Below are positions 44,482-53,175 of a stretch of DNA of 64,000 nt, one piece after another. Position 1 is the first letter of the stretch. Each line of letters begins with the position of its first letter. The notes below the pieces were generated by a model, which was not told the DNA's origin, made no database searches, and was given only the letters and a program-made list of their open reading frames with translations. Both the position numbers and the translations under genes were made by a program. Source of the DNA: Opitutia bacterium (GTDB lineage: Bacteria > Verrucomicrobiota > Verrucomicrobiia > Opitutales > Opitutaceae); the NCBI GenBank assembly GCA_016187945.1, contig JACPIT010000006.1:326277-390276 (forward strand), in the 5' to 3' direction.

Positions 44482-44575
44482 CCCTGTGGGCCAGCGCGCT
44501 CGCGCGCGCCCCTCCGCCCGCACGCCTCATCCGCGCGCGGCATCCCGCGCGCCCAAGGGCGCTGCCCACAGGGCG
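44482..44575. repeat. inverted repeat, CCTGTGGGC...GCCCACAGG family, upstream of thrS
   Basis: CCTGTGGGCCAGCGC is mirrored by GGCGCTGCCCACAGGG, with GC-rich inner dyads. A related copy lies inside gatB (57612-57670). The 325-bp gap between trmO and thrS holds no other supported element. Confidence 0.7.
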
Positions 44576-44727
44576 GGCAATGCGCGCGACCATATTCCCT
44601 CATCGTCGTCGTGCTTCCGCCGCATATGGCGCAAAGCGAAATTCCGTGCGTTGACACCCGACGCGTTTCTCGGCGTGTTTTTCCTTCCGGCCCTCCAATC
44701 GTAAGGAGGACCACAACCACCATCATC

Positions 44728-46665
44728 ATGTCCATGACTCCCCTCGAGGAAATCCGCCACTCGTCGTCGCACGTGCTGGCCACTGCCGTCCTGCGCGTCT
44801 TCCCCGACGCCAAGCTCGATATCGGCCCGCCGACCGACACCGGTTTCTACTACGACATCGACCTCGACCACAAACTCACGATGGACGACCTCGCGCGCCT
44901 CGAGGCGGAGATGAAGAAGGTCATCGACGAGAATCAATCCTTCCAGCGCAAAGAGGTCTCGCGCGAGGAAGCCGAGCAGATCATCCGCTCGCGCGGTCAG
45001 GAGCGCTACAAGCTCGGCCGCCTCGCCGACATTCCCGAGGGCGAAAAAATTTCGTTCTACACGAACGGCGAGTTCGTCGACCTCTGCGCCGGCACCCACG
45101 TCCGCTACACGAAACAGATCAAAGCCTTCAAGCTGCTCTCCATCGCCGGCGCCTACCACCGCGGCGACGAGCGCAACAAGCAGCTCCAGCGCATCTACGG
45201 CACCGCCTTCGCCTCGAAGGAGGAACTCGCCAACTACCTCACGCAGCTCGAGCAGGCCAAGCTCCGTGACCACCGCAAGCTCGGCAAGGATCTCAAACTT
45301 TTCCACATCGACGAAGACGTCGGCGCCGGCCTCATCCTCTGGACGCCCGCCGGCTCGATCCTGCGCCAGCAGTTGCAGGACTTCATCGCCACCGAACTCC
45401 GTCGCCAGGGCTACTCGCAGGTCTTCACGCCACACATCGGCCGCCTCTCGCTCTACAAGACCTCCGGCCACTTCCCCTACTACAAGGACTCGCAGTTCCC
45501 GCCCGTCGTCGAACGCGAGTTCCTCGACCAGCTCGTCGCCTCCGGCTGCTCCTGCGCCGAGATGTCGAACCGCATCGAGGCCGTTTCGCAAAAATTCGCC
45601 GAGTCGCTCAACGCCCGCACCGGCGCCGAGACGATCACGAAGGACCGCATCCTCCCCGACGACCAGCTCATCGACGGCTTCCTCCTGAAGCCCATGAACT
45701 GCCCGCACCACGTGAAGATCTACGGCTCGCAACCGCGCAGCTACCGCGATCTCCCGGTGCGCCTCGCCGAGTTCGGCACCGTCTACCGCTGGGAACAATC
45801 CGGCGAGCTCAACGGCATGACCCGCGTCCGCGGCTTCACGCAGGACGACGCGCACTTGTTCTGCACCGAGGAACAAGTGCAGCAGGAAATCCTCGGCTGC
45901 CTCTCGCTCGTGAAGACCGTGCTCACCACGCTCGGCATGAACGAGTATCGCGTCCGAGTCGGCCTCCGCGATCCCGACTCCAACAAATACACCGGCAAAC
46001 CCGAGAACTGGGACAAAGCCGAAAACGCCTGCCGCGAAGCCGCCAAGACGCTCGGCGTCCCCTTCACCGAAGAGCCCGGCGAAGCCGCGTTCTACGGCCC
46101 GAAGATCGACTTCGTCATCAAGGACGTCATCGGCCGCGAGTGGCAGCTCGGCACCGTGCAGGTCGACTACAACCTGCCCGTGCGCTTCGACCTGAACTAC
46201 ATCGGCGCCGACAACCAGGCCCACCGCCCGGTGATGATTCACCGCGCGCCGTTCGGCTCGATGGAGCGCTTCTGCGGCGTGCTCATCGAGCACTTCGCCG
46301 GCGATTTCCCGCTCTGGCTCGCGCCCGAGCAGATCCGCATCGTCCCCATCTCCGACAAAGTGATGGAATTCGCCAAGAGCGCGCTCGCCGAATTCCAAGC
46401 CGCTGATCTCCGCGTCGCACTCGACACGCACTCCGACAAGCTCGGTGCCAAGATCCGCCGCGCCGAATTGGAGAAAGTGCCCTACGTGCTCGTCCTCGGC
46501 CAAAAGGAAGCGGAGCTGCTCAGCGCCTCCGTGCGCAGCCGCGCCAAAGGCGACGAAGGCGTGCACAAAATCACGGACCTCATCTCCCGCTTCAAACAGG
46601 AGGTCGCCACCCGCGCACTCCCGGAAAAGAAGCCCGCCGCACCGGCCGCGACCAAAACCAACTGA
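44728..46665 (+). CDS. thrS: threonyl-tRNA synthetase lacking the TGS domain
   Basis: A 645-aa class II synthetase. The protein begins at the editing domain (EEIRHSSSHVLATAVLRVFP) with no N-terminal TGS domain; the frame upstream of 44728 does not encode one. Catalytic features are LKPMNCPHHVKIY (Zn Cys), MTRVRGFTQDDAHLF (motif 2 region and Zn His), and PVMIHRAPFGSMERF (motif 3 and Zn His). An extra segment of about 60 residues (258-318, including ASGCSCAEMSNRIEAVSQKF) separates YKDSQFP from LKPMNCP, where E. coli ThrRS has about 12. AGGAGG at 44704 is 18 bases from the ATG, unusually far. The C-terminus ends in a Pro-Ala-rich tail. Confidence 0.94.
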   Translation: MSMTPLEEIRHSSSHVLATAVLRVFPDAKLDIGPPTDTGFYYDIDLDHKLTMDDLARLEAEMKKVIDENQSFQRKEVSREEAEQIIRSRGQERYKLGRLADIPEGEKISFYTNGEFVDLCAGTHVRYTKQIKAFKLLSIAGAYHRGDERNKQLQRIYGTAFASKEELANYLTQLEQAKLRDHRKLGKDLKLFHIDEDVGAGLILWTPAGSILRQQLQDFIATELRRQGYSQVFTPHIGRLSLYKTSGHFPYYKDSQFPPVVEREFLDQLVASGCSCAEMSNRIEAVSQKFAESLNARTGAETITKDRILPDDQLIDGFLLKPMNCPHHVKIYGSQPRSYRDLPVRLAEFGTVYRWEQSGELNGMTRVRGFTQDDAHLFCTEEQVQQEILGCLSLVKTVLTTLGMNEYRVRVGLRDPDSNKYTGKPENWDKAENACREAAKTLGVPFTEEPGEAAFYGPKIDFVIKDVIGREWQLGTVQVDYNLPVRFDLNYIGADNQAHRPVMIHRAPFGSMERFCGVLIEHFAGDFPLWLAPEQIRIVPISDKVMEFAKSALAEFQAADLRVALDTHSDKLGAKIRRAELEKVPYVLVLGQKEAELLSASVRSRAKGDEGVHKITDLISRFKQEVATRALPEKKPAAPAATKTN

Positions 46666-46669
46666 TCGA

Positions 46670-46761
46670 AACGCGAAGCTCGCGGAGAACGCGGAGAGCA
46701 AGCCTGTCGGCGCTTGCTCTCTGCTCCGCGATCTCCGCGCTCTCTGCGCCCTCCGCGTTGA
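46670..46761. repeat. inverted repeat, CGCGGAGAACGCGGAGAGCA family
   Basis: GAAGCTCGCGGAGAACGCGG and AGAGCAAGC are mirrored by GCTTGCTCTCTGCTCCGCGA and the following TCTCCGCGCTCTCTGCG. It lies between thrS and the TPR gene. Confidence 0.75.
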
Positions 46762-46871
46762 AAATGGATCAGCGATAAACTTACGGTTCGGACGCGCGCG
46801 CCGAATCGGCTGCAAGCAGGCTCCCACAAACAGCTCCTCCGCTTCCTCCGCGTCCTTCTGTTCAAACTGCC

Positions 46872-47369
46872 ATGTCTGAGCCCACCGACCTCCCCGCCTG
46901 GAAAGAAGAACTCGACGCCATCGTCGGTGCGCGGGCGCACGGCCAGTTCAACCAACTGCTCCCGCGCCTGCAGAACCTCGACCGCCGCCACCCGAACGTC
47001 GCCGAGATCGCCTACCAACTCGCGTGGACCTGCGACACCCTCGGCCGCCACGAGCAAGCCGTCGCGCACTACGAAAAAGCCGTCGCCCTCGGCCTGCCGC
47101 CCAACGAACTCTCGAACGCGCTCATCGGCCTCGGCTCCACGTTCCGCGCGCTCGGCCAGCTCGACCGCTCCGCCGAAGTGCTCCGCTCCGGCAAACTCCA
47201 GTTTCCCGACAACCGCGAATTCGACGTCTTCCTCGCGCTCACGTTGCACGCACAAGGCCAGCACGCCGCCGCGCTCGCCCTCGCCCTCGAAACGCTCGTC
47301 GACACGACCGAAGACCCCGGCCTCACCGCCTACGGCCGTTCGATCCGCCACGCGCTTTCCAAACTATAG
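46872..47369 (+). CDS. tetratricopeptide repeat protein
   Basis: A 165-aa soluble protein with about three TPR units: ARAHGQFNQLLPRLQNLDRR, IAYQLAWTCDTLGRHEQAVA and ALIGLGSTFRALGQLDRSAE, then FLALTLHAQGQHAAALALAL. It resembles the TPR_5-type group of small bacterial proteins of unknown role. No signal peptide. It follows thrS by 200 bases. Confidence 0.8.
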   Translation: MSEPTDLPAWKEELDAIVGARAHGQFNQLLPRLQNLDRRHPNVAEIAYQLAWTCDTLGRHEQAVAHYEKAVALGLPPNELSNALIGLGSTFRALGQLDRSAEVLRSGKLQFPDNREFDVFLALTLHAQGQHAAALALALETLVDTTEDPGLTAYGRSIRHALSKL

Positions 47370-47397
47370 AAATTCAAGCTCGCCGCGCCAGCTGTAG

Positions 47398-47470
47398 CCC
47401 GAGTGCCCTCACCCGGCTGAACACGCCAGCGGAATCCAAAACTCGCGGGGTGAAGACACCCCGCCCACAA
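47398..47470. repeat. hairpins between convergent TPR and Sel1 genes
   Basis: A perfect 8-bp stem GCGGGGTG/CACCCCGC with loop AAGA at 47445-47464 is preceded by a degenerate TGTAGCCCGAGTGCC unit. No T-run. The position between convergent genes suggests a bidirectional barrier. Confidence 0.5.
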
Positions 47471-47522
47471 ATTCCGTGTTTCCGCGATGAGTAATTTGCT
47501 TCTCTCGACTGGCACCCACCCT

Positions 47523-49052
47523 TCACAACGCGGGAAGTCCAGGAAGTGATGGGATTCCTGAGGGGTATAGCCTGCTGATTTCATCGATCATCTCCTGTGC
47601 TGCTTTGCGATTGAAGGTGGTGACGCCATCGCGCCTCAGCGCATCGACCACTATCGCAGCGCTCGCATTGCCGAGTGCTAAGCTGATACTCGCCCAACGT
47701 AACGCAGCCTCCTCGTCCTTGAGCGTCCCCACTCCACGGTAATACATATTTGCCAAAGCCAATTGAGCGTCTGTGTTTCCTTCGCTTGCCGCGATATCGA
47801 ACCAACGAAATGCATCAGCGTATCTATGCTCGTCGAGCGCTACCTGACCCATCATGCAAGCCGAGCGCGATACGGCGCGCAGGTAATACCGAAGCAAAGT
47901 GGTTTCGAGAAAACTACGGCGCGTGGTGATCCTACCTTGGCGCTCGCTGTTCTCACCATAGAACAAAATTTCACCTCTCTCAGTTAGCCGCATAAAGATC
48001 GGTGAAAAGCCTTCTGAAAAGACACGCACTTGCCTCCCAGCCAGTGTGCGCAATCGAAGAACCTCAGCTTGGACCTGAGCAATCGCCCGATCTCGCTCTT
48101 TGAACTCTTCCATTTCGATATCCGCCGCTAATAGCGGATGGCTCTTCGTTTGGGCTGACCTCAGCAATTCGATATCCCTACTGGCAACAGCCAAGTGCTG
48201 CTCTGCTGACGCCAACTCAGCAGTGCTAATTTCGATTCTGCGCTTAATGAGAGCAATTGCGACATTCCGGCTGCCGTAGCCGCCTTGCGCACCGGGGATG
48301 ATTGTTGTTGGACCGACGTTTGGCACTTCCACGACATAAGAGCCCAGCGCGTTAGATCGTCCGGCACGGGCCTTCGTTATTTCTTCGAAAAATTGTGCCG
48401 GATTTTCGGCGAGCAGCTTCTTGATCCGCGCGGACGCTTCCGCATCACCTTCCGAACCGCGTTGCGCTTCAAGAAGCGCTCGCTGCAGGGCGTCCCTTTC
48501 TTGCATCCATCGTTCCGTTGATCTCTGCGACGCATGAAACACCTCTTCGGAAACTTTTATTGCAGCCTCCTCCTCATGGCGACGTTGCGCGGCTGCCGCA
48601 GCTTGTTTGAGAGCGGATGACTTGTTTGCCAGTAGTGGAGACAACCGGATCGCATCGAGATAGTCAGCGAGTAGAACTGCGGCCAATGGATCCCCCGTCT
48701 TGGCAGCCGCTGCGAGTAGTCGTTCTCCCTCTACCTGGTCTTGCGGCAGGATGTCTCCACGAATAAGGGCCGAGCCGAGAAGCACCTGCGCAAAGGTGAT
48801 GTTACTTGAAGCCGCCGCACGCAACATCTTACCTGCCTCTTCTGGATTCGACGAAAGTCGTAGGACGCCGTCTATTCCCTCAGCTACCGGGATAGATCGT
48901 TGTGCGAGTCTTGAAATTTCTTCGGCCGCAAAATTTCGCTCCGCGGCAGAGTCGATTTTCAACAGCAATGCATGTAATGCGTCACTATCCTCATTAGCCA
49001 CGGCCGCTGGAGAAACTATCAGCGCTAGCGCAAACAATAAGGAGCTTTTCAT
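47523..49052 (-). CDS. secreted Sel1-like repeat protein
   Basis: A 509-aa exported protein: signal peptide MKSSLLFALALIVSPAAVAN; Sel1-type repeats near the N-terminus (TFAQVLLGSALIRGD...VEGERLLAAAAKTGD) and again near the C-terminus (AFRWFDIAASEGNTDAQLAL, NMYYRGVGTLKDEEAALRWA). A central coiled-coil stretch lies around residues 255-345 (RRIEISTAELASAEQHLAVA; FKERDRAIAQVQAEVLRLRT). The gene is clearly AT-richer than its neighbours. Function unknown; Sel1 proteins act as scaffolds. It may be a recent acquisition. Confidence 0.72.
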   Translation of the reverse strand: MKSSLLFALALIVSPAAVANEDSDALHALLLKIDSAAERNFAAEEISRLAQRSIPVAEGIDGVLRLSSNPEEAGKMLRAAASSNITFAQVLLGSALIRGDILPQDQVEGERLLAAAAKTGDPLAAVLLADYLDAIRLSPLLANKSSALKQAAAAAQRRHEEEAAIKVSEEVFHASQRSTERWMQERDALQRALLEAQRGSEGDAEASARIKKLLAENPAQFFEEITKARAGRSNALGSYVVEVPNVGPTTIIPGAQGGYGSRNVAIALIKRRIEISTAELASAEQHLAVASRDIELLRSAQTKSHPLLAADIEMEEFKERDRAIAQVQAEVLRLRTLAGRQVRVFSEGFSPIFMRLTERGEILFYGENSERQGRITTRRSFLETTLLRYYLRAVSRSACMMGQVALDEHRYADAFRWFDIAASEGNTDAQLALANMYYRGVGTLKDEEAALRWASISLALGNASAAIVVDALRRDGVTTFNRKAAQEMIDEISRLYPSGIPSLPGLPAL

Positions 49053-49149
49053 TGACTGATGATGGCGAATTCATGTCGGTTCGCACAAGTGACTAAGCGA
49101 ACCATTCTTTGCAGCGTAAGTAGCGGTTTAGACTGGTTCGATTGTCTGT

Positions 49150-49170
49150 AGCTTTTCGCGATGAAAAGCT
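49150..49170 (-). terminator. possible terminator hairpin after hydroxyproline operon
   Basis: A perfect 8-bp stem AGCTTTTC/GAAAAGCT with a 5-nt loop lies 11 bases past the dehydrogenase stop. It has no downstream T-run, so Rho-independent activity is doubtful. Confidence 0.4.
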
Positions 49171-49180
49171 AATCCGTGAC

Positions 49181-50824
49181 CTACGCGATCGGCCCGTCCC
49201 TCCACTCCCCGTTCACCAGCCGCCGCAGCCCGAGCGGATTCGCGTTCTGCAATTCCGGCGGCAGCAACTCGTCCGCGAAACCCTGGTAGCACACCAGCCG
49301 CGCCCAACGCTCGAGCGCGCGCGTGCCGACCGACGTGCTGCGCCCGCCGTCGCTCGTCGCCGGATACGGCCCGCCGTGCACGATCGCGTGACTGACTTCG
49401 AGCCCGGTCGGATAACCGTTCAAGATCACGCGCCCGGCCTTGCTTGCGAGCACGTCCGCCAGCTCCGTCGACGCGGGCTCCTTCGCTTCGGCCGCTCCAG
49501 CGTGCAACGACGCCGTCAGCGAACCTTCGAGCGAGCGCGCGACCTGCAACATCTCCGCGCCGTTCTTGCACCACACCACCAGCGAGCTCGGCCCGAAAAT
49601 TTCCTCCGACAGCGCGTGATTCCCGACGAAGAACTTCGCGTCCGTCTCAAACCACACCGGCGCCGCCGTATTTGTAGGAGCGGCTTTACGCCGCGATTCG
49701 AGCGCGTTGCCGGCCTCGACCCCGTCGCGGCGTTCGCTTCCCCCGATCACCCGCACTCCCGCCGCCGCCGCGCGAGCCTCGACGCCCTTCCAGAAATTCG
49801 CGCAAATCCCCGCCGTGAGCATCACACCGTCGGCCGTCGCTGCGAGTTTCGCCGCGAGCGCCTGCACGAACCGCTCCGCGTCCGCCGAACGCTGGAGCAC
49901 GAGCAAACCCGGATTCGTGCAAAATTGTCCGACGCCGACCGTCGCCGACGCGTGCAAGCCGTCCACGATCGCCGCGCTTCGCTCCGCGATCGCGCCGGGC
50001 AGCAGAAACACCGGATTGATGCTGCCCATCTCCGCGTAGACCGGAATCGGCTCCGGCCGCGCCGCCGCGAGATCCGCGAGCGCACGTCCGCCTTTCAGCG
50101 ATCCAGTAAAACCGACCGCCTTCACCGCCGGATGCTTCACGAGCGCCTGGCCGACGTCGAAGCCCGCATCGAACAGCAGCGAGAACGTGCCCTCGGGCAA
50201 ACCGCAGTCGCGCACCGCGTGCAAAATCAACCGTCCGACGATTTCGCTCGTGCCGGGGTGCGCCGGATGCGCCTTCACGATCACCGGACAACCCGCCGCG
50301 AACGCCGACGCCGCGTCGCCGCCCGCCACCGAGTAGGCGAACGGGAAATTGCTCGAACCGAACACGACAACCGGTCCGATCGCGCGTCGCATCGAGCGGT
50401 GATCGGGGTTCGGCAACGGCTGACGCTGCGGCTGCGCAGTCTCGATCCGCGCGTCGAGCCAATCGCCTTTCTCCGCCGCCTCGCCGTAGAGACGGAGCTG
50501 TCCCGCGGTGCGCGCGACTTCGCCCTTCAAGCGCGCCTCCGGCAAGCCGGTCTCGAGCATCGCGCGCGCGACGAGGTCGTCTGCCTTCTTCTCTAAACTG
50601 TCCGCGATGTGGCGCAGGAACTCGTTGCGCTTCGCGCCCGGCAGTTTCGCCCAGACCGGCGCCGCCTCGGCGGCGAGTTGCACCGCGCGATCGACATCGC
50701 GCGGCTTCGCCGACGCGAAGCCCGGCTCAAGTGCGTCGCCCGTGGCCGGATTGTGCGCCTTGAAGACCGCCCCGCCGGGGCCGCCCGAACCAAAACCGAT
50801 GAGATTGCCGCCGTCGGGTTTCAT
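49181..50824 (-). CDS. alpha-ketoglutarate semialdehyde dehydrogenase (2,5-dioxovalerate dehydrogenase)
   Basis: A 547-aa aldehyde dehydrogenase, last step of hydroxyproline breakdown, yielding 2-oxoglutarate. VVVFGSSNFPFAYSVAGGDA is typical of the KGSADH branch, with VIVKAHPAHPGTSE, VGFTGSLKGGRALADL, PVYAEMGSINPVFLLP (catalytic Glu region) and VGQFCTNPGLLVL (catalytic Cys). The segment [18 protein letters not shown] is encoded by an inserted GTAGGAGCGGC repeat (49674-49735), in frame, in a surface region just before APVWFETDAKFF. Start MKPDGGNLIGF at 50824 was chosen over a longer frame. It is last in the operon. Confidence 0.92.
   Translation of the reverse strand: MKPDGGNLIGFGSGGPGGAVFKAHNPATGDALEPGFASAKPRDVDRAVQLAAEAAPVWAKLPGAKRNEFLRHIADSLEKKADDLVARAMLETGLPEARLKGEVARTAGQLRLYGEAAEKGDWLDARIETAQPQRQPLPNPDHRSMRRAIGPVVVFGSSNFPFAYSVAGGDAASAFAAGCPVIVKAHPAHPGTSEIVGRLILHAVRDCGLPEGTFSLLFDAGFDVGQALVKHPAVKAVGFTGSLKGGRALADLAAARPEPIPVYAEMGSINPVFLLPGAIAERSAAIVDGLHASATVGVGQFCTNPGLLVLQRSADAERFVQALAAKLAATADGVMLTAGICANFWKGVEARAAAAGVRVIGGSERRDGVEAGNALESRRKAAPTNTAAPVWFETDAKFFVGNHALSEEIFGPSSLVVWCKNGAEMLQVARSLEGSLTASLHAGAAEAKEPASTELADVLASKAGRVILNGYPTGLEVSHAIVHGGPYPATSDGGRSTSVGTRALERWARLVCYQGFADELLPPELQNANPLGLRRLVNGEWRDGPIA
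49674..49735. repeat. repeat unit embedded in dehydrogenase gene
   Basis: GTAGGAGCGGCTTTACGCCG plus CGATTCGAGCG, with a decayed mirrored arm (GTCGCGGCGTTCGCTTCC). Same family as 11321 and 54870. It adds about 20 codons without breaking the frame. Confidence 0.75.
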
Positions 50825-50833
50825 GCAAAAGAG

Positions 50834-50951
50834 GAATTGGCCACAAAGAGGCACAAAAATCTGACCGTAGCGAGCATCACGACCGCGCGGCTATAGCCGC
50901 GTCAAAATCCACGATCGCAGTCGGGTTCTTTGCGCCTTTTTGCGGCCATTA
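50834..50951. repeat. inverted repeat, TTGGCCACAAAGAGGCACAA family
   Basis: TTGGCCACAAAGAGGCACAAAA is mirrored by TTTGCGCCTTTTTGCGGCCA. It fills the gap between the two genes; the downstream end provides the stop codon of the DapA-family gene. Confidence 0.75.
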
Positions 50952-51842
50952 GAGTTTGGGTTTCTCCTTCAGCGCTTTCGCCAGCACGGCGCGTGTGAAC
51001 TCCAGATCGGCGCCGGCCAATTCGAGCCGCGGTGGGCGCACGTGCGGCGTGCCGCGTCCGACCTCGGCCTGCACCCATTTGATGAGCTGCACGAATTTCG
51101 GCACCGTATCGAGACGCAGCAGCGGCAGGAACCAGGTGTAGAGCGCCATCGCGCGCGCCTTGTCGCCGCGCGACGCGTAGTCGAACAACGCCACGCTCTC
51201 CGCGGGAAACGCGTTCACCAGCCCCGCAATCCAGCCGACCGCGCCCGCGTAAACGCCCTCGACGATCGCGTCGTCCATGCCCACGAGCACGTCGAGCCGG
51301 CGTCCGCAAACGGCGCGGATCGCGGTGACGCGCCGCACGTCGCCGCTGGATTCCTTCACCGCGTGGAGGTTCGAGTGCTCCGCCGCGAGCTCCGCGATCT
51401 GCTCGGGCAGGAAGTCCGTTTTGTAGGCCGGCGGGTTGTTGTAGAGCATGCACGAGAGCGGCGTCGCCGCGATCACCGCGCCGACGTGCGCCTTCATCTC
51501 GCGCCAGTCGCTCGAGTAAACGTAAGGCGGCAACACCATCAGGCCGCGCGCGCCGGCCGCCTGCGCGGCCTTTGCCATCGCCACCGCCTCGGCGGTCGTG
51601 AGCGACGCGATGCCGAGCGCGACGGGCGCGCGATCGCCGACCGCCGCGACCGCCGTGCGCACGACGTCGATCTTCTCCTCAAACGTCAGCGTCGCCGCCT
51701 CGCCGAGCGAGCCGCAGCACACGATGCCCGTGCAGCCGCTGTCGATCATCCAGCGGCAATGAGCGGCGAGCGCGTCGTGATCGACCGAGAGATCGGACTT
51801 CAGATTGGTCGTGATGGCGGGGATGACACCTTTCCAGTTCAT
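50949..51842 (-). CDS. 1-pyrroline-4-hydroxy-2-carboxylate deaminase (DapA superfamily)
   Basis: A 297-aa class I aldolase-fold protein, start MNWKGVIPAITTNLKSDLSV. GIVCCGSLGEAATLTFEEK corresponds to the GTTGE substrate loop, LMVLPPYVYSSDWREMKAHV and MLYNNPPAYKTDF (Tyr) follow, and LHAVKESSGDVRRV carries the Schiff-base Lys. DapA itself is unlikely given the neighbours: epimerase, D-amino-acid dehydrogenase and KGSADH, the LhpC/HypD context. It converts the dehydrogenase product to alpha-ketoglutarate semialdehyde with release of ammonia. Confidence 0.9.
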   Translation of the reverse strand: MNWKGVIPAITTNLKSDLSVDHDALAAHCRWMIDSGCTGIVCCGSLGEAATLTFEEKIDVVRTAVAAVGDRAPVALGIASLTTAEAVAMAKAAQAAGARGLMVLPPYVYSSDWREMKAHVGAVIAATPLSCMLYNNPPAYKTDFLPEQIAELAAEHSNLHAVKESSGDVRRVTAIRAVCGRRLDVLVGMDDAIVEGVYAGAVGWIAGLVNAFPAESVALFDYASRGDKARAMALYTWFLPLLRLDTVPKFVQLIKWVQAEVGRGTPHVRPPRLELAGADLEFTRAVLAKALKEKPKL

Positions 51843-51855
51843 AGAATGAAAATTC

Positions 51856-51908
51856 GGAGGGCCCGCGTCCTCGCGGGCCGTTGCGGCGCGCGGGGACGCG
51901 CGCCCTCC
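51856..51908. repeat. inverted repeat, GGAGGGCCCGCGTCCTCGCG family
   Basis: GGAGGGCCCGCGTCCTCGCGGG is mirrored by CGCGGGGACGCGCGCCCTCC. It lies between the deaminase and dehydrogenase genes, inside the operon. Confidence 0.82.
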
Positions 51909-51912
51909 AAGT

Positions 51913-53175
51913 TTAGCCAAATCGATCCGGGTTCGTGAGCGACAGGTCCACGCTCGGTTTCTTGCCCGAGAGCAACTCGGCGACGACGTGCCCGGTGATC
52001 GGCGCGAGCGTGATACCGAGCATCGCGTGGCCGCACGCGGCCGTGAGGTTTGCCTGCGCCGCGAAACGCCCGATGTAAGGCATGCCGTCGGGCGACACCG
52101 GTCGGTAGCCGAACCACGGCGCGATGCCGTCGAAGTCCGCCGCACTCATGTCCGGGAAATAGTCCTGCGCCGCCGCCTTGATCTGCTCGATGCGCTCGGC
52201 GCGCACGCGATCGACGTGGCCCGCGATTTCCATCGTGCCGCCGAAACGCAGCGTGTCGCCCATCGGCGTCACCGCCACGCGCCGCTCGGAGAGGATCATT
52301 GGCTTCTTCAGTTTGAAACGCGGCTTCTCGATCGTGAGCGAGTAGCCCTTGCCCGCCTGCATCGGCAGCCGCAACCCGAGCCCGCGGATCGTCTCCGGCG
52401 CCCACGAACCGGTGGCGAGCACGTATTCGTCGGCCGTGAGTTCGCCGGCACTGGTCGAGACGCCGGTGACGCGTCCGCCCTCGCTGCGCCAGCCGTAGAC
52501 GCTCGTGTTCCAATGGAACTTCACACCCTTCTGCTTGAGCAGCGTCACGAGCACCGGAATGAATTTTCGCGGCGAGATGTGCGCATCGATCGGGAAATAG
52601 ACCGCGCCCGCGATTTCCAGGCGCGCGCCAGGCTCGAGCGCAGCGACCTGCTGCGGCGTGAGAATCTTCGCCTCGACGCCGACGGAGTTCGCGAGCGCCG
52701 CGAGGCCTTTCTCGTAGGCGGCGAGTTTCTCGGGCGACTTGCAGAGGTTGAACAAGCCCTGCGCCTCGAACTCGAAGCGGTTGCCCGTCTGCTCCGCGAG
52801 CGCGACGAAGAGCTTGCGGCTCTCCAGGCAATGCTGCGCGAGCACCGGCGCCGCACGGCGTGTGTGCTCCGGCGTGCAACTGCGCGCGAACAGCCAGCCC
52901 CAGCGCATCAGGTCGGGATCGAGCCGCGGTTTGATGTAGAACGGACTGCGCGAACTCAGCATCCACTTCAGCCCTTGCCACACCATGCCCGGCGCCGAGA
53001 TCGGCTCGACGTGGCTCGGCGACACGTAGCCCGCGCTGCCGTGCGCGCAGGAGTCGGCCCCCTCGGCGTTGCGCTCGATGACCGTGACGGCGAATCCCGC
53101 CTTGGCGAGGTAGTGCGCGGTGCAGAGGCCAACGATGCCGCCGCCGCAAACGATGACGCTGCGCGAAGTGCTCAT
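51913..53175 (-). CDS. D-hydroxyproline dehydrogenase, FAD-dependent (DadA-like)
   Basis: A 420-aa DAO-family flavoprotein oxidising cis-4-hydroxy-D-proline. [20 protein letters not shown] is the FAD dinucleotide motif, followed by [53 protein letters not shown] and [20 protein letters not shown] are the C-terminal FAD/substrate regions. The ATG overlaps the epimerase stop by four bases, so the two are coupled. The single-polypeptide form corresponds to the LhpB/HpbD type rather than the heteromeric type. Confidence 0.9.
   Translation of the reverse strand: MSTSRSVIVCGGGIVGLCTAHYLAKAGFAVTVIERNAEGADSCAHGSAGYVSPSHVEPISAPGMVWQGLKWMLSSRSPFYIKPRLDPDLMRWGWLFARSCTPEHTRRAAPVLAQHCLESRKLFVALAEQTGNRFEFEAQGLFNLCKSPEKLAAYEKGLAALANSVGVEAKILTPQQVAALEPGARLEIAGAVYFPIDAHISPRKFIPVLVTLLKQKGVKFHWNTSVYGWRSEGGRVTGVSTSAGELTADEYVLATGSWAPETIRGLGLRLPMQAGKGYSLTIEKPRFKLKKPMILSERRVAVTPMGDTLRFGGTMEIAGHVDRVRAERIEQIKAAAQDYFPDMSAADFDGIAPWFGYRPVSPDGMPYIGRFAAQANLTAACGHAMLGITLAPITGHVVAELLSGKKPSVDLSLTNPDRFG

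Noticed and set aside
44467..44727. N-terminal extension of thrS
   Set aside because: Arg/Pro-rich translation of a palindromic repeat with no TGS-like sequence.
44576..44727. T-box or other tRNA-sensing leader before thrS
   Set aside because: No specifier-loop or T-box core sequence recognisable; the gap is mainly a palindromic repeat.
50949..51842. dapA (lysine biosynthesis)
   Set aside because: Neighbours form a hydroxyproline pathway and the substrate loop deviates from the DapA GTTGE pattern.
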